This document shows positions 11,022-25,064 of a DNA stretch of 64,000 nucleotides, one piece after another. The translations under genes and the position numbers were made by a program. A model generated the notes under the pieces. That model saw only the letters and a program-made list of their open reading frames with translations, searched no databases and was not told the origin of the DNA. The stretch covers positions 5,084,001 to 5,148,000 of the forward strand of contig JAULSN010000003.1 of NCBI GenBank assembly GCA_033439765.1, read 5' to 3'. The DNA is from Lasiosphaeria ovina (Eukaryota; Ascomycota; Sordariomycetes; Sordariales; Lasiosphaeriaceae). How positions within the stretch are numbered: position 1 is the stretch's first letter; each line of letters starts with the position of its first letter.

Positions 11022-11381
11022 TTAAGCAATAGAAGACCATGCTGCTTGCTGAGTGATGAGAGGGGCAACGCGCTTGATCAACACAAAGAGGACATACGGG
11101 TCCTTCTCCGTTCTCGGGTTCCAGCCGTACGCTGCCAGCTTCTCCTGAACCGGTTGGGAAAGGCTCTGGTAGATGACGGCCTTGACAAAGGCACGATCGC
11201 TGCGCCATTGCTCCTTGGCATGGTCATCTGCAGGCTCTCCGACCATGTCCTCGATATACTCCTCTAGTCGCATTGCTTCCAGGGAGCAGTAAAGAGAAGC
11301 CTCCCAGCATCGTAGGTTCGAAGGGCCAAGCAGGGTGACAACCTTGATCTCGAAGCTGCAGCGGCCGGCGTTCAGTGACAT
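11022..11381 (-). mobile_element. Copia-type gag fragment
   Basis: A 119-residue open frame resembles the N-terminal gag of Ty1/copia elements: a VVTLLGPSNLRCWEASLYC block (the usual 'L-x-G-x-x-N-x-x-x-W' gag start), LEEYIED, and a helical region with IYQSLSQPVQEKL. No protease, integrase or reverse transcriptase follows in frame. It is a lone gag piece, so it is either a relic or a domesticated gag; the intact frame leaves both open. Assignment rests on motif resemblance, not on a search. Confidence 0.6.
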
Positions 11382-11859
11382 GGTGACGGTGTTTGCTGAG
11401 CGGTGATGACTTCGTAACGGTCAGTTACTTGGATTGAGCGACCGAAGAAGACTCGGTTCGGTTGTCTGTCGACTGCGGTTGGCTGGGTTGGCTACCTACG
11501 CAGCTAAGGAAGGAAGCCGGGACTTGGCTCGCAACCGTGCGAGTTTGGTGGACTCAGCGCTCGCTGTGAACCTGTTATTTCGACGGTCGGAATGCCGTCA
11601 AAATTGAGGGTGCGCGTAGAAGGCTATAACTGGCTCGCATACGCGTGGAGAGTCAATTAGCTGATTAAATTTGACGGTGCGCTCTCGAATGTATAAAGTG
11701 GCTTACTGGCTTGTGAATAGGCAGCTTCAGAGTCGGAAGCGAAAAGAAAGCTTCATAACATGTGGAGGTGGATAATGTCACAATGTGCGCATCAAAGCTC
11801 ACGACTGCCTAAATGTGTGGGCGAAATCTTCTCGTCGGGGAAAAGTGCACAGCACGTGC

Positions 11860-12344
11860 CTACCTAAAACTACGTAGGTAACTGGGTTCATCATTTATCC
11901 AGCCGTGTCTAGGTAGTCTAGGGAAGAAAGGAGGAGCTCGCCCTTGTGCATAATTGTTGAGTTCGCTTTGGTAGCCGAAAGTAGTTGCTTGACCGAATTC
12001 GCCGCCGCCGTCAAGACCTAGGATCTTTATCTTCCTTCCTATGTGGAGCTCAACCCATTCAATCCACCGCTTCAACTGTGTGAAGGCTTGTACTTTCATC
12101 ATTTGCATGACGGAAGGATTCATGAGAGTTCCACATAGGTAGTTATTGACTGTGGTTCTCTCAACGATCCAGGTCTCTTTCGCTGCTTCAGGCACAGGCT
12201 CTGCTCCGTGATCTTGACTTTGATGTACTTGTTAAGGCGGAGGGCTGTGAGGGCGAAAAGCGGTCGTTGGCGCCATAGAGTAAGGTTTTCGGCGCCTTTT
12301 AGCTGTGGAATGCGGGAGACAAGCTCTCGCGCGTTGGCTGACAT
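11860..12344 (-). mobile_element. Copia relic: gag piece fused by deletion to integrase piece
   Basis: The frame from 12344 reads a gag start (RIPQLKGAENLTLWRQR, then LTALRLNKYIK). A frameshift near 12190 moves to the frame that continues PEAAKETWIVERTTVNNYL. Near 12090 it changes abruptly to an integrase-core sequence (LKRWIEWVELHIGRKIKIL, then DGGGEFG, the DNGGEF catalytic-aspartate region of copia integrases). Protease and the first part of integrase are therefore deleted. The gag differs from the neighbouring fragment at 11022-11381, so at least two copia families left debris here. Confidence 0.62.
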
Positions 12345-13091
12345 CCTTGTGGGTTTCCAGGTTGATCAGTTGCTCTGCTTGGCTGTTGATCGGATTCACG
12401 GATTGTCGTGTCAATCGGTTGCGCGACAGGCTGTTGATTGACAAAGTTGACGATACGTAAAGGTATATAGTTGTGCAGTTGACTGAGGGCAAGTCCGTTG
12501 ACGACGAAATGGAAGATCCTAAAATCGTCGGTGGTAAAATGCCGCTACTTGGCGGGGCACTCCAGGCGGGGCCAGAATGGCCCAAGTTGCCTTTTATATT
12601 GGGGTGCGGCCTGCGCATAACACTGTTTTTCTTGATGAAAATAGGTGTGTTGCGAAGCGCGTTTGACGGTGATTAATACGATGCACAAATGATGCAAATA
12701 GTTCAGTTGTGGAAGCAAAAGGAGCTCATAACCTATGCGAGGTGCACACTTACTGGGAAAACGTGGTTGATTGCTTGAGGAATTGTTGGATTTACGCATC
12801 CATACCTGACCTAGGCCAAAGAAGGCTTAGTTAGCTGCAAACCACAAAATGGGCCTAGCCCAGGAATCCCCCGCTTTTTACAGGTGGGAGGTCCCCAGGA
12901 CTTCGGTCCTTGAACAAGAAATAATACAACCCTGATTTCGAACCCCAGTTTGGCCTACCTCGGGTAGCAATTTCCAACAGAAATCTAAGCTATCTGCCCG
13001 CAGGCGAAAAGTCTATGGTGGGGGGATAGGCTGGTGGTGCATGGACCATTAGTTCTAGGTGGTCCAAGCTAGGCCAGGCTTTGGCCTGTGC
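12345..13091. other. Intergenic, possible retrotransposon flank
   Basis: No gene is seen. The position just 5' of the copia gag relic suggests remnants of its 5' LTR or leader, but I could not define LTR ends. Confidence 0.35.
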
Positions 13092-16000
13092 CTAGCACAA
13101 CTTTACCCAAAAATCGATTGTTATGATCGTTGTTGAGTGCCTTGAAGTGCCACGCGAACGAACGTCCAGGGGCTGGGGCGTATCTTGTTGCAGCATATCG
13201 ACCACCCATATCCCAATCTGGGGCTCTCCCCCATCCTCACCCAGCCCCTCCGAGACTGTCCGCGATGGTGTTGAGTCGGACTTTGAGCTTCGCATTCCCA
13301 ACCAGAAGCCATACCGTTCCTCCTTATCTTTGGCTTTCTCGTCAACCTGCTCGTTTCTCTCACTATTGGTAGTAACCGTAGTAGTGGAGGAAGGGCTTTC
13401 CTCGTGCTGCTGATGTTGTCGAGACCTTTCTTTCGCAAACTTCTCGCCATCGCGGGGGAAGTCATAAAAGTTTCCATTCACCAGCAACGCAAGCACGCTC
13501 GCGACGCTTGTCGGAGGCCGCGGCAGCACCGCCGTCCGCGGTGCCAACGCCCAGCTCAGAAGGGTAAACACCAGCGTTGTGCCGAGCAGGCCCTGCATAA
13601 TCCGCGTGGCTGTCGCGTTTTGGATGACCCGTCGACGACGGCTCGAGTCACCAGTCGCAGTACTATTGAGAGTCTCCGCTGAGCAAGGTTGTGGCTGCGT
13701 ACGTGGTGGTGTTGATGGCCCCCTGGCCTGTCCGGTCGAAAACTCCCGTGTCGTTTCGGAAATCGTATTGACGAAGGCGGGCGTTGATGCTCACCGTCTG
13801 CGCCATGACGATACTATGTTGCAGCTTGATGGCGTCTGCCACCGCACCCACGGATGCCGGGTCTGCGAGGTCCGAGAGCGGCATGCCGTATTTAGACGTG
13901 GTGAGGATGGCGAAGAAGAAGTCTGTATATACTCCTGGCTCCTTCGCGGGGAGGGAATAGAGATCTTAATAGACACTTTCATGAACCTTGGCAGTGGAAT
14001 TGGCTGCTAGTATCACCGCGTGAACAGTTTCTTCTTGAGGCTTGGGCGGGTAGTCGGGATGGATGACGAGTCCTCCTTCCTTGGCCAGAAACACGGTCTC
14101 TACGTCGAGCGACTCTATCTAACCGTTGCAGGTTAATGCATATGCCGTGGCCAACCCCATCGAATAATTGCCCCATATATAGACGAAGCTGCTGTTATGA
14201 CCTCTAGTGGTCGCCGCAAAGGTGCCTTCGGAAACCTCTGGGCTGTCCTGATGAAACAAAGCGGTCACGTATAGCTCGCTTGTGTGGTCTTCGTCGGAGT
14301 AGATTTCCCCAGTAACGTTGACTCTGATCGTGTCGCCGGCAGGACAGGGCCCATCATCGGCGTCCTGGGCGTGATCGAAGTGTATAATATCGGCGAGTAT
14401 ATCATCTTGAGGATGTTGGTGGCATACCAAACCGCCCCTCAAAGCAGGCACAACCGCGTGTATTTCGGCCTCGAAAGAGTTCACTGGCGTGGTGAAATTG
14501 TTGGTATACAGAGCTAGTGCTGGAAACGCAAGACCCTGATAAGTGAAAGCTGGGGTTGACAGATTGCTCTGCAAAATCAAAGTCGAGATGACTCCGAGCT
14601 CATTCACACCAATTCCCGCTCCCGAATGGGATCCGAAGAGCACGAGATAGTCGTCATCGTACATTTGCGACGAGAAGGACCCCACAAGCCGGAGACGTTG
14701 CTCTGACAGCAGCGGCCTGTCCTCTTCGAAGAAGATAGACGCGGAAACAATAGTGAGTAAACCTGCAACCATTGCTGTCACCGTTGCCGCGGCCGCGGCC
14801 AAATGGCGTACTTTTATCTGCCTATAGAGTGCATGCACACCTAGAAGGCCTCGCAGGTTCAGGTCAAGAGATCGTCGCGCCAACGATGGGCCGCTGCGCA
14901 TCGCAATAAACGGTGCTAGGGTCCGCAGCTCCGAGTCTATTGATGAAAAGGATATGGCAATGAGACTTGACACCAGGGTCGGCAACAGGGTCCAAAGGTG
15001 GTTTAGATAATTTCCCTGGGTCGCCGTGCCGATGCCGTCATTGTTATTTCTCTGTGATTTCCGTAGCAATATCTCTAGCAGCACAATGACACCAAAAACA
15101 CTGACGCAGAGCGCGACGCGAGAGTAGAGACGTAAGCTAAGAGGCTGATAACCACCATCTTTGGAACGCGATGGTTCTCCCCTGGGAAAATCGTGCGCAT
15201 ATGTCTTCGCCATGATCTTCAAGCCGATAGTGGTCCTCGGATCACTTTCTAGGGTGAAATTTCTGGTGAGGGCAAATAGCCCAACGCATACTACCGCAAT
15301 CGAGAGGAGGCTCAAGCGGCAAAGACTTGGGACGCCAGGGGTTGAACGACAAGGCGATTCTGCAGGACTTGTGCGTAGCCCGCAGTAGCAACCTCCGAAA
15401 TCGGTTCCATAAGCACGCTCTGTACCAGAAATGCCGTATGGATATGGTAGTAACTCTGCATTGACAAAGCCAATGCGGTAGAGTTAAAGAGCGAGTTTTC
15501 GTCCGTATAATTAGGTCGGCCAAGCCCGAGCATGGCTACGCTCGCCCGGTCCCAATCTTCGGCCGAGTTCTCGAGTTCAATGTATCCGACAGTGCCGAGA
15601 ACGTTTCCAAACAATGTGCCAAGGCTGTCGCCCTCTTGAAACAGTTTCAGTACGGCGTTGGCTATATCCCAGGCGTCAACCCCGGCGATCGATCTTGTCC
15701 GCGATATATCAGTGAGCGAAATGCTATCCTGCTTTGTTACGTCGTCTCGAATGATGTCGATATTATTTATCTTATACTTGGGCTTACAGACCACTTGCTG
15801 AGTCTGCTGAGCACTAACATTCGTGATATTCGTCATCGTGATAGAATCCTCCTCATGACCCTCCCCTTCAAGGTGGCTAACAGAGATGGCATTCACCACA
15901 AAGTGGGCAACCACCAATGATAGTCGCTGAGCGTCGGAATCGGCCGAGTTATAGTCTTCCTGGGGCGGTTTTCACTCTCCTTTAAAAAAAAACGAGCAAT

Positions 16001-17162
16001 AATTTTCGTCGATGTCGTATTGTGGGGTTCGTTATCTGGAGTACCCGATCCTGGATATATTGGGAATGAGAAGGAGTGGTTCGTCAGATGGCATCCCGGT
16101 ATGCTGAGGTCAAATGCCGCGTTAACCTGGGTCTCGTTGCTAACGGTGTATTTGAACCCAGTGATGGCTGCCGGGTGGCAGTCTAACTCTGCTGAGAGAC
16201 CCTCTACCGTGACACGCGGCTCCAAGGTTGAATCTGGCGTGGGATCGAAGGTCTGGTAGACAAACTGCTCGGAGATTCCGTGGGGGTATTCCAGATGGTA
16301 TCGCTTAAGGCCTATTGCGTCATAAATCGGCAGCAGGTCAAGCTCACCGAGACGCGAGGGATAAGAGTCAACAAACTTAGACCGGGTTCGGACTGGGAGA
16401 GTGACGTCTAGCGGCACAACACGGATTATGGACGACGAGAAGATAATCATGGCAGTGAGAAAGTGGGATACAATCGCCGTAGTAGCGACTAAAATATCCC
16501 TATTTCTGATTGCCTGGAAGGGAACCAGAAGGGAGAATGGGGATATGTAATCCAAAAGCAAGGCGCTTTTCACGTCGGCATCACTTTTGGCATTGCGGAG
16601 GCGAATCCAGGGAGCAGAGACCTTGGCCGAATAATCGACACATGACCAGAAAGCAGCGATGAAGCTCACAACGGCCGTCGGGTCCGTAAGTCCAAGTGTA
16701 ATCTAAGCTGGCACTGAGAAAGACGGTTACGAGACCCTGGCATTTTTCAGAGACGATGAAGAGAACTTCGACCGAGATAACGAGAGCCGCAAATGTCGCC
16801 ATGAATGCACACATGGTACGTCTTTGAAGAGATATCGGGTGCCATCTGCCGAGAGAATTGTCGACATTGCCAGCCAGGTTATCTCGCCCGGATGAGTCCA
16901 GTACACCTCCTTCCCCGGCGCTCCGCAGCTCATTGTCGTGATCAGGTCTATCGCGCTGGCAAGAATCGGTCCTCGCAGGTTTGATGCCAAAAGTGAATGG
17001 GGGTAGCTCGAAGGCAGAGTCGGCGAGTGTGCCCAGCCACTTATTCGCGGGCGCGGGCGACGAATCTGCCTCGAACATCTGCGAAGGGGTGGTGTGATAA
17101 GTTTTCAACCCAGCTTCGGCTTCATAGATAAAACAAGGGATCCGTAAAACACTCCCTACCAT
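13092..17162 (-). pseudogene. Broken DUF3433 multi-pass membrane protein gene (second copy)
   Basis: An almost full-length DUF3433 gene in pieces. From 17162 the frame reads an N-terminal region and a membrane segment (MCAFMATFAALVISVEVLF). A frameshift near 16690 moves to TDPTAVVSFIAAFWSC and a long luminal block (to about 15930). Another shift leads into 15917-15312, then another near 15310 into a helix MSLLSIAVVCVGLFALT and on to 14119. In-frame stops follow near 14118 and 13967. The frame then continues to PLSDLADPASV, shifts once more near 13675, and ends with the family C-terminus (SWALAPRTAVLPRPPTSVA, then a charged tail). Introns cannot explain these shifts because the gaps are too short. 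DUF3433 proteins have no known function. At least four frameshifts and two stops make this a pseudogene unless the assembly is poor here. Confidence 0.75.
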
Positions 17163-17970
17163 AGTCTAAGCACGCAGTGCAAACAGAAATAGCATAACTA
17201 CCCAGCGGTTGTATTTCGGCAACGTGAGGGTATTAATCAGTAGTAGCGACCCAGTTGTTGGGGAAGAGGCTGACATTCTAGAAAGATTCATTGAAAGGAG
17301 GTGTTGGGGCTTGAAATTTAAATGTATAGAAGAGAAAGAGGTACTTTTGAAAGAGTCATGTGCAGTTGGAAGGGTTGAGGTGCCTTCGAGCTTGGTTTGC
17401 TATAGATGAATTTAATCTCACAAGCGGCAGAGAGTGCAGCTAACCGCCAGTCTATTGAATAGATGGGGTCGGTTCTGTACCTTGACTCCTTGGTCCGTGT
17501 TACAAGATACAACGGCACGTAAAAAGGCCTGTAAAGTGGGCAAAAGAGTGGTTGTATTAGGAAGAAGAAGGAAGAGGTGGGCATAGCCTAGATACCGAGA
17601 CCGTAGGCGGTTTTGCATATGCGCCACTTACGCCCAAAAACAGCTTCTTCCGACATTTGGGGGCCTTGCCCCCTCGAGACGTTGAACGAATAGAAGAACA
17701 GTGGTTGGTTGGGTGACGAACGAAACGACGCGATCATAATATTTCAAAATTTCCTGGCATTAATGACTGTTAAAACGCATACTCACGGTCGCCGTTTTCT
17801 GGCCGTTGAGCTTTCTTTCGTTTGTATCCATTTCTCCTATAGCTGCCATCCGCTCCGACCCTCCCTAAACTGGTATTTTCATCCCTTCTCCCATCCTCCA
17901 AGAACTCACAACCTACCCTACACATGTGTATGCTCTCCCATCTCTCTCTCTCCGCCCCGCCCGTGGGATA
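17163..17970. other. Intergenic, no gene seen
   Basis: Contains the upstream side of the second DUF3433 relic and the 3' flank of the SDR gene. Short frames only, no motif. Confidence 0.45.
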
Positions 17971-18854
17971 TCAACAACACATTACTGTGACGAGCCGCCG
18001 GAAATGGTAATGATTTGGCCTAGACCGCCACAACGTGTCAGCGCATGTGCTTTATACCAGGTTCACAGAAAGAAGAGGAGCTCACCATTGACCCAGCCGC
18101 CGTCCCCGCTGGCTAGGAAGGCAACGACGCGGGCGACGTCCTCGGGCACGGCGCATCGGCCGAGCGGGCAGTGGTCGGCCATGAGCTTCTCGATCTTGTC
18201 GCCGGGGAAGTCGGGTCCGGCGCCGGGGATGTAGTGCCAGGCGTTCTGGGTGAACATGTCCGACTTGATGCCGCCGGGGGCGACGCCGTTGACGGTGATG
18301 CCCTTGACGCCAAAGTCAGTAGCAAAAGCCTTGACCATGCCGATGACGGCCATCTTGGAGGCGTTGTACAGGGCGTGGTCCTTGACGCCCATGAGGCCGG
18401 CAGCGATGCTCGTCATGAGGATCAGGCGGCCGTCGCGCTCGAGGTGCTTGAAGGCGGCCTGGCCGACGAAGAACTGGGCGCGGGCGTTGAGGTTGAAGAC
18501 GTGGTCGTACTTCTCCTCGGTCACCTCCTCCGTCTTGTCCCACGACTCGGTGCCGCTGTTGGACATGACGATGTCGAGGCGGCCAAACTCCTTCTTGGCC
18601 GCCTCGAACAGGCGCGCAATCTCGGGCACCTTGCTGACGTCGGCCTGGATCGCCACGCCGCGCGCCCCGTTCTTGTACGACGCGATCTCGTCCACCACCT
18701 CCTGCGCCGGCCCCGCCGACGACACGTAGTTCACCACGACCGACGCGCCGCGCCGCGCCAGCTCCAGCGCCACTCCCCGCCCGATGCCGCGGCCCGCCCC
18801 CGTTATGAGCGCGACCTTGCCTTCGAGGCTGGCGGTGGGCACGGCGATCACCAT
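17971..18854 (-). CDS. Short-chain dehydrogenase, hydroxynaphthalene/versicolorin-reductase-like
   Basis: Two exons, 18854-18086 and 18020-17971, with a 65-base GT..AG intron, giving 272 residues. It has the classical SDR layout: TGAGRGIG at 18-25 for NADP(H), SNSG at 98-101, catalytic Ser149, Tyr163 and Lys167 (YNASK), and PGGIKSDM after the active site. The order and the SNSG and PGGIKxDM blocks match the tetrahydroxynaphthalene reductase/versicolorin reductase group, which reduces aromatic polyketide carbonyls. No polyketide synthase is in the window, so the substrate is open. Without splicing the protein would end in an unusual LLFFL. Splicing gives the family-like NGQIITIS end, although the expected following GG is out of frame by one base. 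A (GCGAT)6 repeat lies about 50 bases upstream of the start. Confidence 0.85.
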
Positions 18855-18900
18855 TGTGTCAGGTGTGGGTGTGGTTGCAAGAAGGCGATGGTCGAAACTG

Positions 18901-18930
18901 GCGATGCGATGCGATGCGATGCGATGCGAT
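18901..18930. repeat. (GCGAT)6 tandem repeat in SDR promoter
   Basis: Six perfect pentamers immediately upstream of the SDR start codon at 18854, probably within its 5' leader or core promoter. Confidence 0.9.
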
Positions 18931-20182
18931 GCTGGGTATCAGAGAACGTCAACGAATAAAGAAGCGCGGGAAAGGGGAGAGCCAGACCACAGGAGGTGGA
19001 GAGCGCGGAGGGATTCTTTTTATTTGAACAATAATAGCCGCCTGGCCTACCAGTTCCAAGGGGGGGGTGGGATGTGGGTAAATCTCCCGCCCGTTTGGGT
19101 CCCTCGCTTTCCTAAAACCCGGGCTTCGAATTAGAGCAGGACGGAGTTACACCATGACGGTACTCCGGACGCCCCTCAGCTTTCGAGCCTGCCGTACCTT
19201 ACTCGAGCGTTGGGGGGGTGTACTGTCCTGTCTATCATTTCGGAGTGGGGCGGGGAAGGGCCGGACACAAAGGCCAGGCCGGCATGTCCCCGAACCCAAG
19301 TCCGGCGGAGGCACATTTCTGTGCAGCGTGCAGTGTGCATCCCTAGCCTGCGTGTGCAGTTTTGGGATACCGAGTCGCGAAGAGCGAGAGCGAGAGACGC
19401 GAGAAAAAGGAAAAAGGAGAAAATGGCGAGCCGACCAACACCGAGCTCAGCTCCTCCTTTTTGTTGCGTTGCGCTGCGTTGCGTCGGAGTCGTGCGGGGG
19501 CTGTTGGTTAGATGGATGGACGGACGGATGCAGGACAACGGGCAGGCAGAGGGGGCAGAACAGATTCATGCACGACCAAAACCGGGCACTAATCAATGCA
19601 GTGTCCAACGGCCGCGCCAACGAGAACGCAGCAGGCAAGCTACATTGACTCGCAGCCCTCTCTAGCCGTGTCCATGCCAGGCAAGCACGCACGTGTAACC
19701 CCCATCCCCTCAAGACGCGCGAGCTCCAAGCAAAGCCCAGAAAAGGCAGTCACCAAGTCCGCCGGCCTCTACTCGAGCCGCTCCCGTGCCTGGCTTACCA
19801 TGCACACCCACACCCACCCTCCCCCTCTCGGCCTCCCTACCGGTGCCACGCGCTCGGGACACGACACGCAGAGACCGTCGGCGGATGCACCCGAGCCGCG
19901 TTCCTGCCCTGACTGCTGCAGCAACAGTCCAGCCAACTGGTTCTGACGTCCGCCGGCCCATTCCGGGCCCTAGTGCGCAACACAGAAATATATACACACG
20001 TCAAGACGCAGCTCATGAAAAGGTAGCAGTAGGTAATTCAATAGAATAATAAAAATAACATTCCAAAACCGTGACAATATCATACCTGCCTACCTATCCA
20101 ACAACACGGAATGCAGACTAGGCCCTGGCTCTCGTGAAGACATAAAACGGCCCCCACTGCCACGGCATCTCCGCTTGCCTAC
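18931..20182. other. Intergenic, no gene seen
   Basis: GC-rich intergenic sequence between two minus-strand oxidoreductase genes, including a G run near 19062. The open frames on both strands (19154-19665, 19710-19997) are low-complexity Arg/Pro/Ala readings without domains and are not called. Confidence 0.5.
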
Positions 20183-21719
<1,537 letters not shown>

Positions 21720-22330
21720 TTTGGGTGTGTGTGTTTCTCTGTGTTCACCTTTGATGCGTTCGCCAGGTCTCTCTGGGGGAAACGCTCGGGAATCGAGGGA
21801 GCTGGCTGTCCGGAGTTTTTAACGTCACCGTGGCCCCCAGGGCCGCAATGGCCTCGAGCCCGTGGCGGCCATCTTGGGACGCCATGTTGAACCAAAAATA
21901 CACCCTGTTTCCTGTTTCCGTGTATGTACCGTCGCAACAGTGGCCCGTTGACAGGCTCGCTCACGTCAAATCCGCGGACCAATGGGGCACAGCTGGCGAG
22001 TGGCCAAGTCCGAGACCCTCGGACCATGGGATGAAACCAACCAGTGGGGGGATCACGAACTTGGCCCTATCAGAAGGGCAATACGGTTCTGTGCCTCATT
22101 CTGCTCCGGACATGCACGTCAGACCTGAATTTGGCGATGTCACACACGCTCGAGTCTATCTGCACGTCGACTTGCTTAGCATTATATATGTGTAGTCTGT
22201 CTGCTGAATACGGCAACCCGGACCAGTGTGTGGTCTATAAGAAGCAGGCTTTGTCTCGGACCTCGAGCCACATCCAGCATACGAGCGGATCGCAGTCACA
22301 GCGGGGTAACCAAACTGCAATTGCTTCATC
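21720..22330. promoter_or_regulatory. Shared divergent promoter region (dioxygenase / SDR)
   Basis: A 611-base gap between the start codons of the minus-strand dioxygenase and the plus-strand SDR. A TATATATG lies near 22182, about 150 bases before the SDR start. Co-regulation is inferred only from the divergent arrangement; I could not identify a specific activator site. Confidence 0.5.
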
Positions 22331-23493
22331 ATGTCTGACCCAGAGAATGTCCTTATCGTCGGTAAGTCCTTTCTTGATCTGAAGACGATTCTCAAGCAGA
22401 CGAGATAAACTCGGCGACGGGGCGGGCCATCGCGAACGCATCGCTTCTGCAGCAGACACTGACGGCAGGCAGGCGCAAATCGGGGAATCGGCCTCGAACT
22501 GGCGACCCTATTCGTCAAGAAGGGGTACAATGTCTGGGGCACATACCGGCCCCAGACGCGGGGCGATAGCTCAGTGTCGGACGTGAGCGGCGGCTCCCCC
22601 CTCTCTCGCGCAAGACGAGGTCGGAGGCACACGGCGCGCTGACGCAAGGCCAGCTCAAAGGAAGCGGGGTGCATACGATAGAGCTCGACTTTACCGACGA
22701 GGCTTCCATCAATGCCGCAGCGCAAGAGTACGGCAACAGGCCGCTCGGCATCCTGGTCAACTGTGCAGGTAAACAACCACCTTCCGCATGGGCGGACCGC
22801 GCGCCTCCTCCCTCTTGTGCATCGATGCGACCCTTCCTTGCGTTGCTTCCCGAGACTTGGAGTGGTAGCTAACTCGCGGAAAAAGGCGTGTACCACCAGT
22901 GGGATCACAAGACGTTCACGGAACTGTCCGCGGAGGATTTGATGGTCCACTTCAAAGTCAACGTCGTGGTGCGTGGCCAACCCTTTCCCCACGCCCCGTC
23001 ATCCCCCCTTTGGGCGAGGAATCCAGAACTGACGGGCAGCACGGTGCGGTGCAAGCATCCAGGGCCCGTTTCTTGCATCCAAGGCCTTCCTCCCGGCGCT
23101 CGAGAGGGCGGGCCAGGGCAAGATCATCAACGTGTCGTCGGACATGGCGAGCATCGCCGGTAAATAAACAGTCCCCGCTCCAATGCAAAGTTGAAGACTG
23201 ATGGCGCAGACAACACGGGCGGCAACGCCTGCTACCGCGTGTCCAAGGCGGGCGTCAACCAGCTGACCAAGACCATGGCCGTCGACCTGGCCAAGCTGGG
23301 GTCCAGGGTGCTGGCGCTGGCCGTGCACCCGGGCTTCGTGGCGACCAAGATGACGGGGTACTTTGGGCGGGACGACATGGACGAGTGCATGGCGGCGCTG
23401 GCCGATGTCATTGTGCGATTCGGCACTGCCGACGGCGCGGCGATTCCCCACGGGGGCTACGTGAGGTGGAATGGCGATATCATGGCCTATTAA
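22331..23493 (+). CDS. Short-chain dehydrogenase (C-factor/sniffer-like carbonyl reductase type)
   Basis: Six exons: 22331-22361, 22473-22582, 22654-22768, 22886-22968, 23063-23159 and 23210-23493, all with GT..AG introns (49-111 bases), giving 239 residues. The cofactor motif GANRGIG (residues 11-17) spans the first splice junction. VNCAG follows in the middle, NVSSDM carries the catalytic Ser, and Y154-x-x-x-K158 (YRVSK) is the catalytic pair. The VHPGFVATKMTG block and the length of about 240 match the C-signal/sniffer group of SDRs, which reduce small carbonyl compounds with NADPH. The start codon is chosen because it leads straight into the nucleotide-binding strand. It pairs head to head with the dioxygenase gene, so the two may act in one catabolic or detoxifying step. 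Confidence 0.87.
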
Positions 23494-25064
23494 GGCTTGA
23501 CCAAAGGGGTGGGGGGCTGCTGAAGGAGGGAGGGGCCGGGGGGGGGGGGGGGGGGCGCGGGGCGGGGGCAACCGCGCAGCAACCAAAGAATAAACACGCC
23601 CCCGCCGTCCATGAGATGGCGCCATCGAAGGGAAAACCGAAAAAATAGCAAGAGGTGCAGAACTGCAAAGTGCCTAGACAATTGAGAATTAACTGCACGC
23701 CAATAATGCAAACAAGAACCCTCCTTCAGGCCGGTTGCCATGGATGTGTGTGTTGGTGTTGATGGCGATCGGCTGGGTCAAACTCAATTGAGGGACAGCA
23801 ATCCGTCCAGAACGGCCCGAACTGAAGGACGGGAGCGCGAAATGGATGGAAGCGCTGTGGGAGGTGGGTGCGCTGTAATGGCTCGCCCACCCGCGCTGGG
23901 CAGCCGCCGCCGTCGCACGGCAAATCTTGTCGAATCGCTTGCTCGCCGACAAGAGCGACAAAACAACAAAGCTGCCATGGGCGACATGATGGGAGGCGGC
24001 TAATATATCCGTCCGTCTTAACACCCCGAATAAGCCCCAACCAAGGGCCCAAAACAATGGAATGGTGGATGCAGTTGCACGACGACTGCGGGTTTTGGCC
24101 CAGAAACTGGCCAGAAAGTCGAGCCATGGCCGCAAACCGCTGGCAGCAAGGACCTCACAGCAAGCTTTGGGGCAATGCACGGCGCTCAGGCTAATCTGGC
24201 AGGGCCTGGGAGTCGAGTCGGCGGGCGGCTTTGCTGCCGGCTGACGTTTTAGCGAGTCCCAGCACTCGGGTTTTAATGGGCGTGGGCCTCGGTGGGCGGC
24301 AACTGGTGGACCCTGCCCCCACTTATTGGGCCGCAAGCGCCAATGGGAGCGGGCGCTGACCGGGCGTGGCCTGAGAAACCAAAAAAGCTGCCTTGGTTGC
24401 TCCTGACAACCGCGGTCGCCGGCGCAAGAAAACAAGAATCAGCGCAACCATCATGGGGGCGGCCCACGTCTCGGTCGTCTCCATCCCATCCCAGCAGAGC
24501 AACGGCTGCATTCCCCATACTTCTGGTGCATCTCCTGCTGCTACCCATTTCTCAACAAGTCTCGCGACTACCTGGCTTGCAAAACCTCTCTGCCAATTGA
24601 TTGAGCATCAGAACCGTCAAACACATCAAAATATCTACCTGAACAAGACCAGACCAGACCTACTCGTTTGCTTGAGAAGAGAACTTCAGCTTTCCAGCCC
24701 GGGGCCGCTGCACTCGCCCTGTCAGTCTGCCTGCAGAGGCAGTAAACTCAAGATCAAGATAAACGCGAGGTCGACGCCGACTGAGCACAACCACGCGACC
24801 CCAATCGCCCGGCCGCCAGGCTTGCGCTGCGTGAGGTGCGTTGCCTCCATTTACATTGTGTGCTCGCGGCTGCTGTTGCACGGGATGGGATGGAATTGGC
24901 AAAGAAGGGATGGAAAACTTGCCGATGGACAACGGCTAACTGGCGCGCCCGCAGTCTCGGAACCACATCGACCAGCACTCTGTACAGCACACTGTACCAG
25001 AGCGCGGCAATCTCGACCATCGACGACAACAACACCCTCTTCCGAACTCGACTTGCATCCCCCA
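23494..25064. other. Intergenic and long leader of the Swi5-type gene
   Basis: Begins with the 3' flank of the SDR gene, including an 18-base G run at 23538-23555. From about 24390 the frame upstream of the Swi5-like ATG stays open without a stop, but its translation is low-complexity and unlike the family, so it is treated as 5' leader. The clean ATG at 25065 is used. Confidence 0.5.
23538..23555. repeat. Homopolymer G18
   Basis: Eighteen consecutive G in the 3' flank of the SDR gene. The length is likely to vary or to be assembly-sensitive. Confidence 0.9.

Noticed and set aside
18171..18959. 262-codon plus frame opposite the SDR gene
   Set aside because: It is an antisense shadow of the SDR coding exon and runs into the promoter pentamer repeat.
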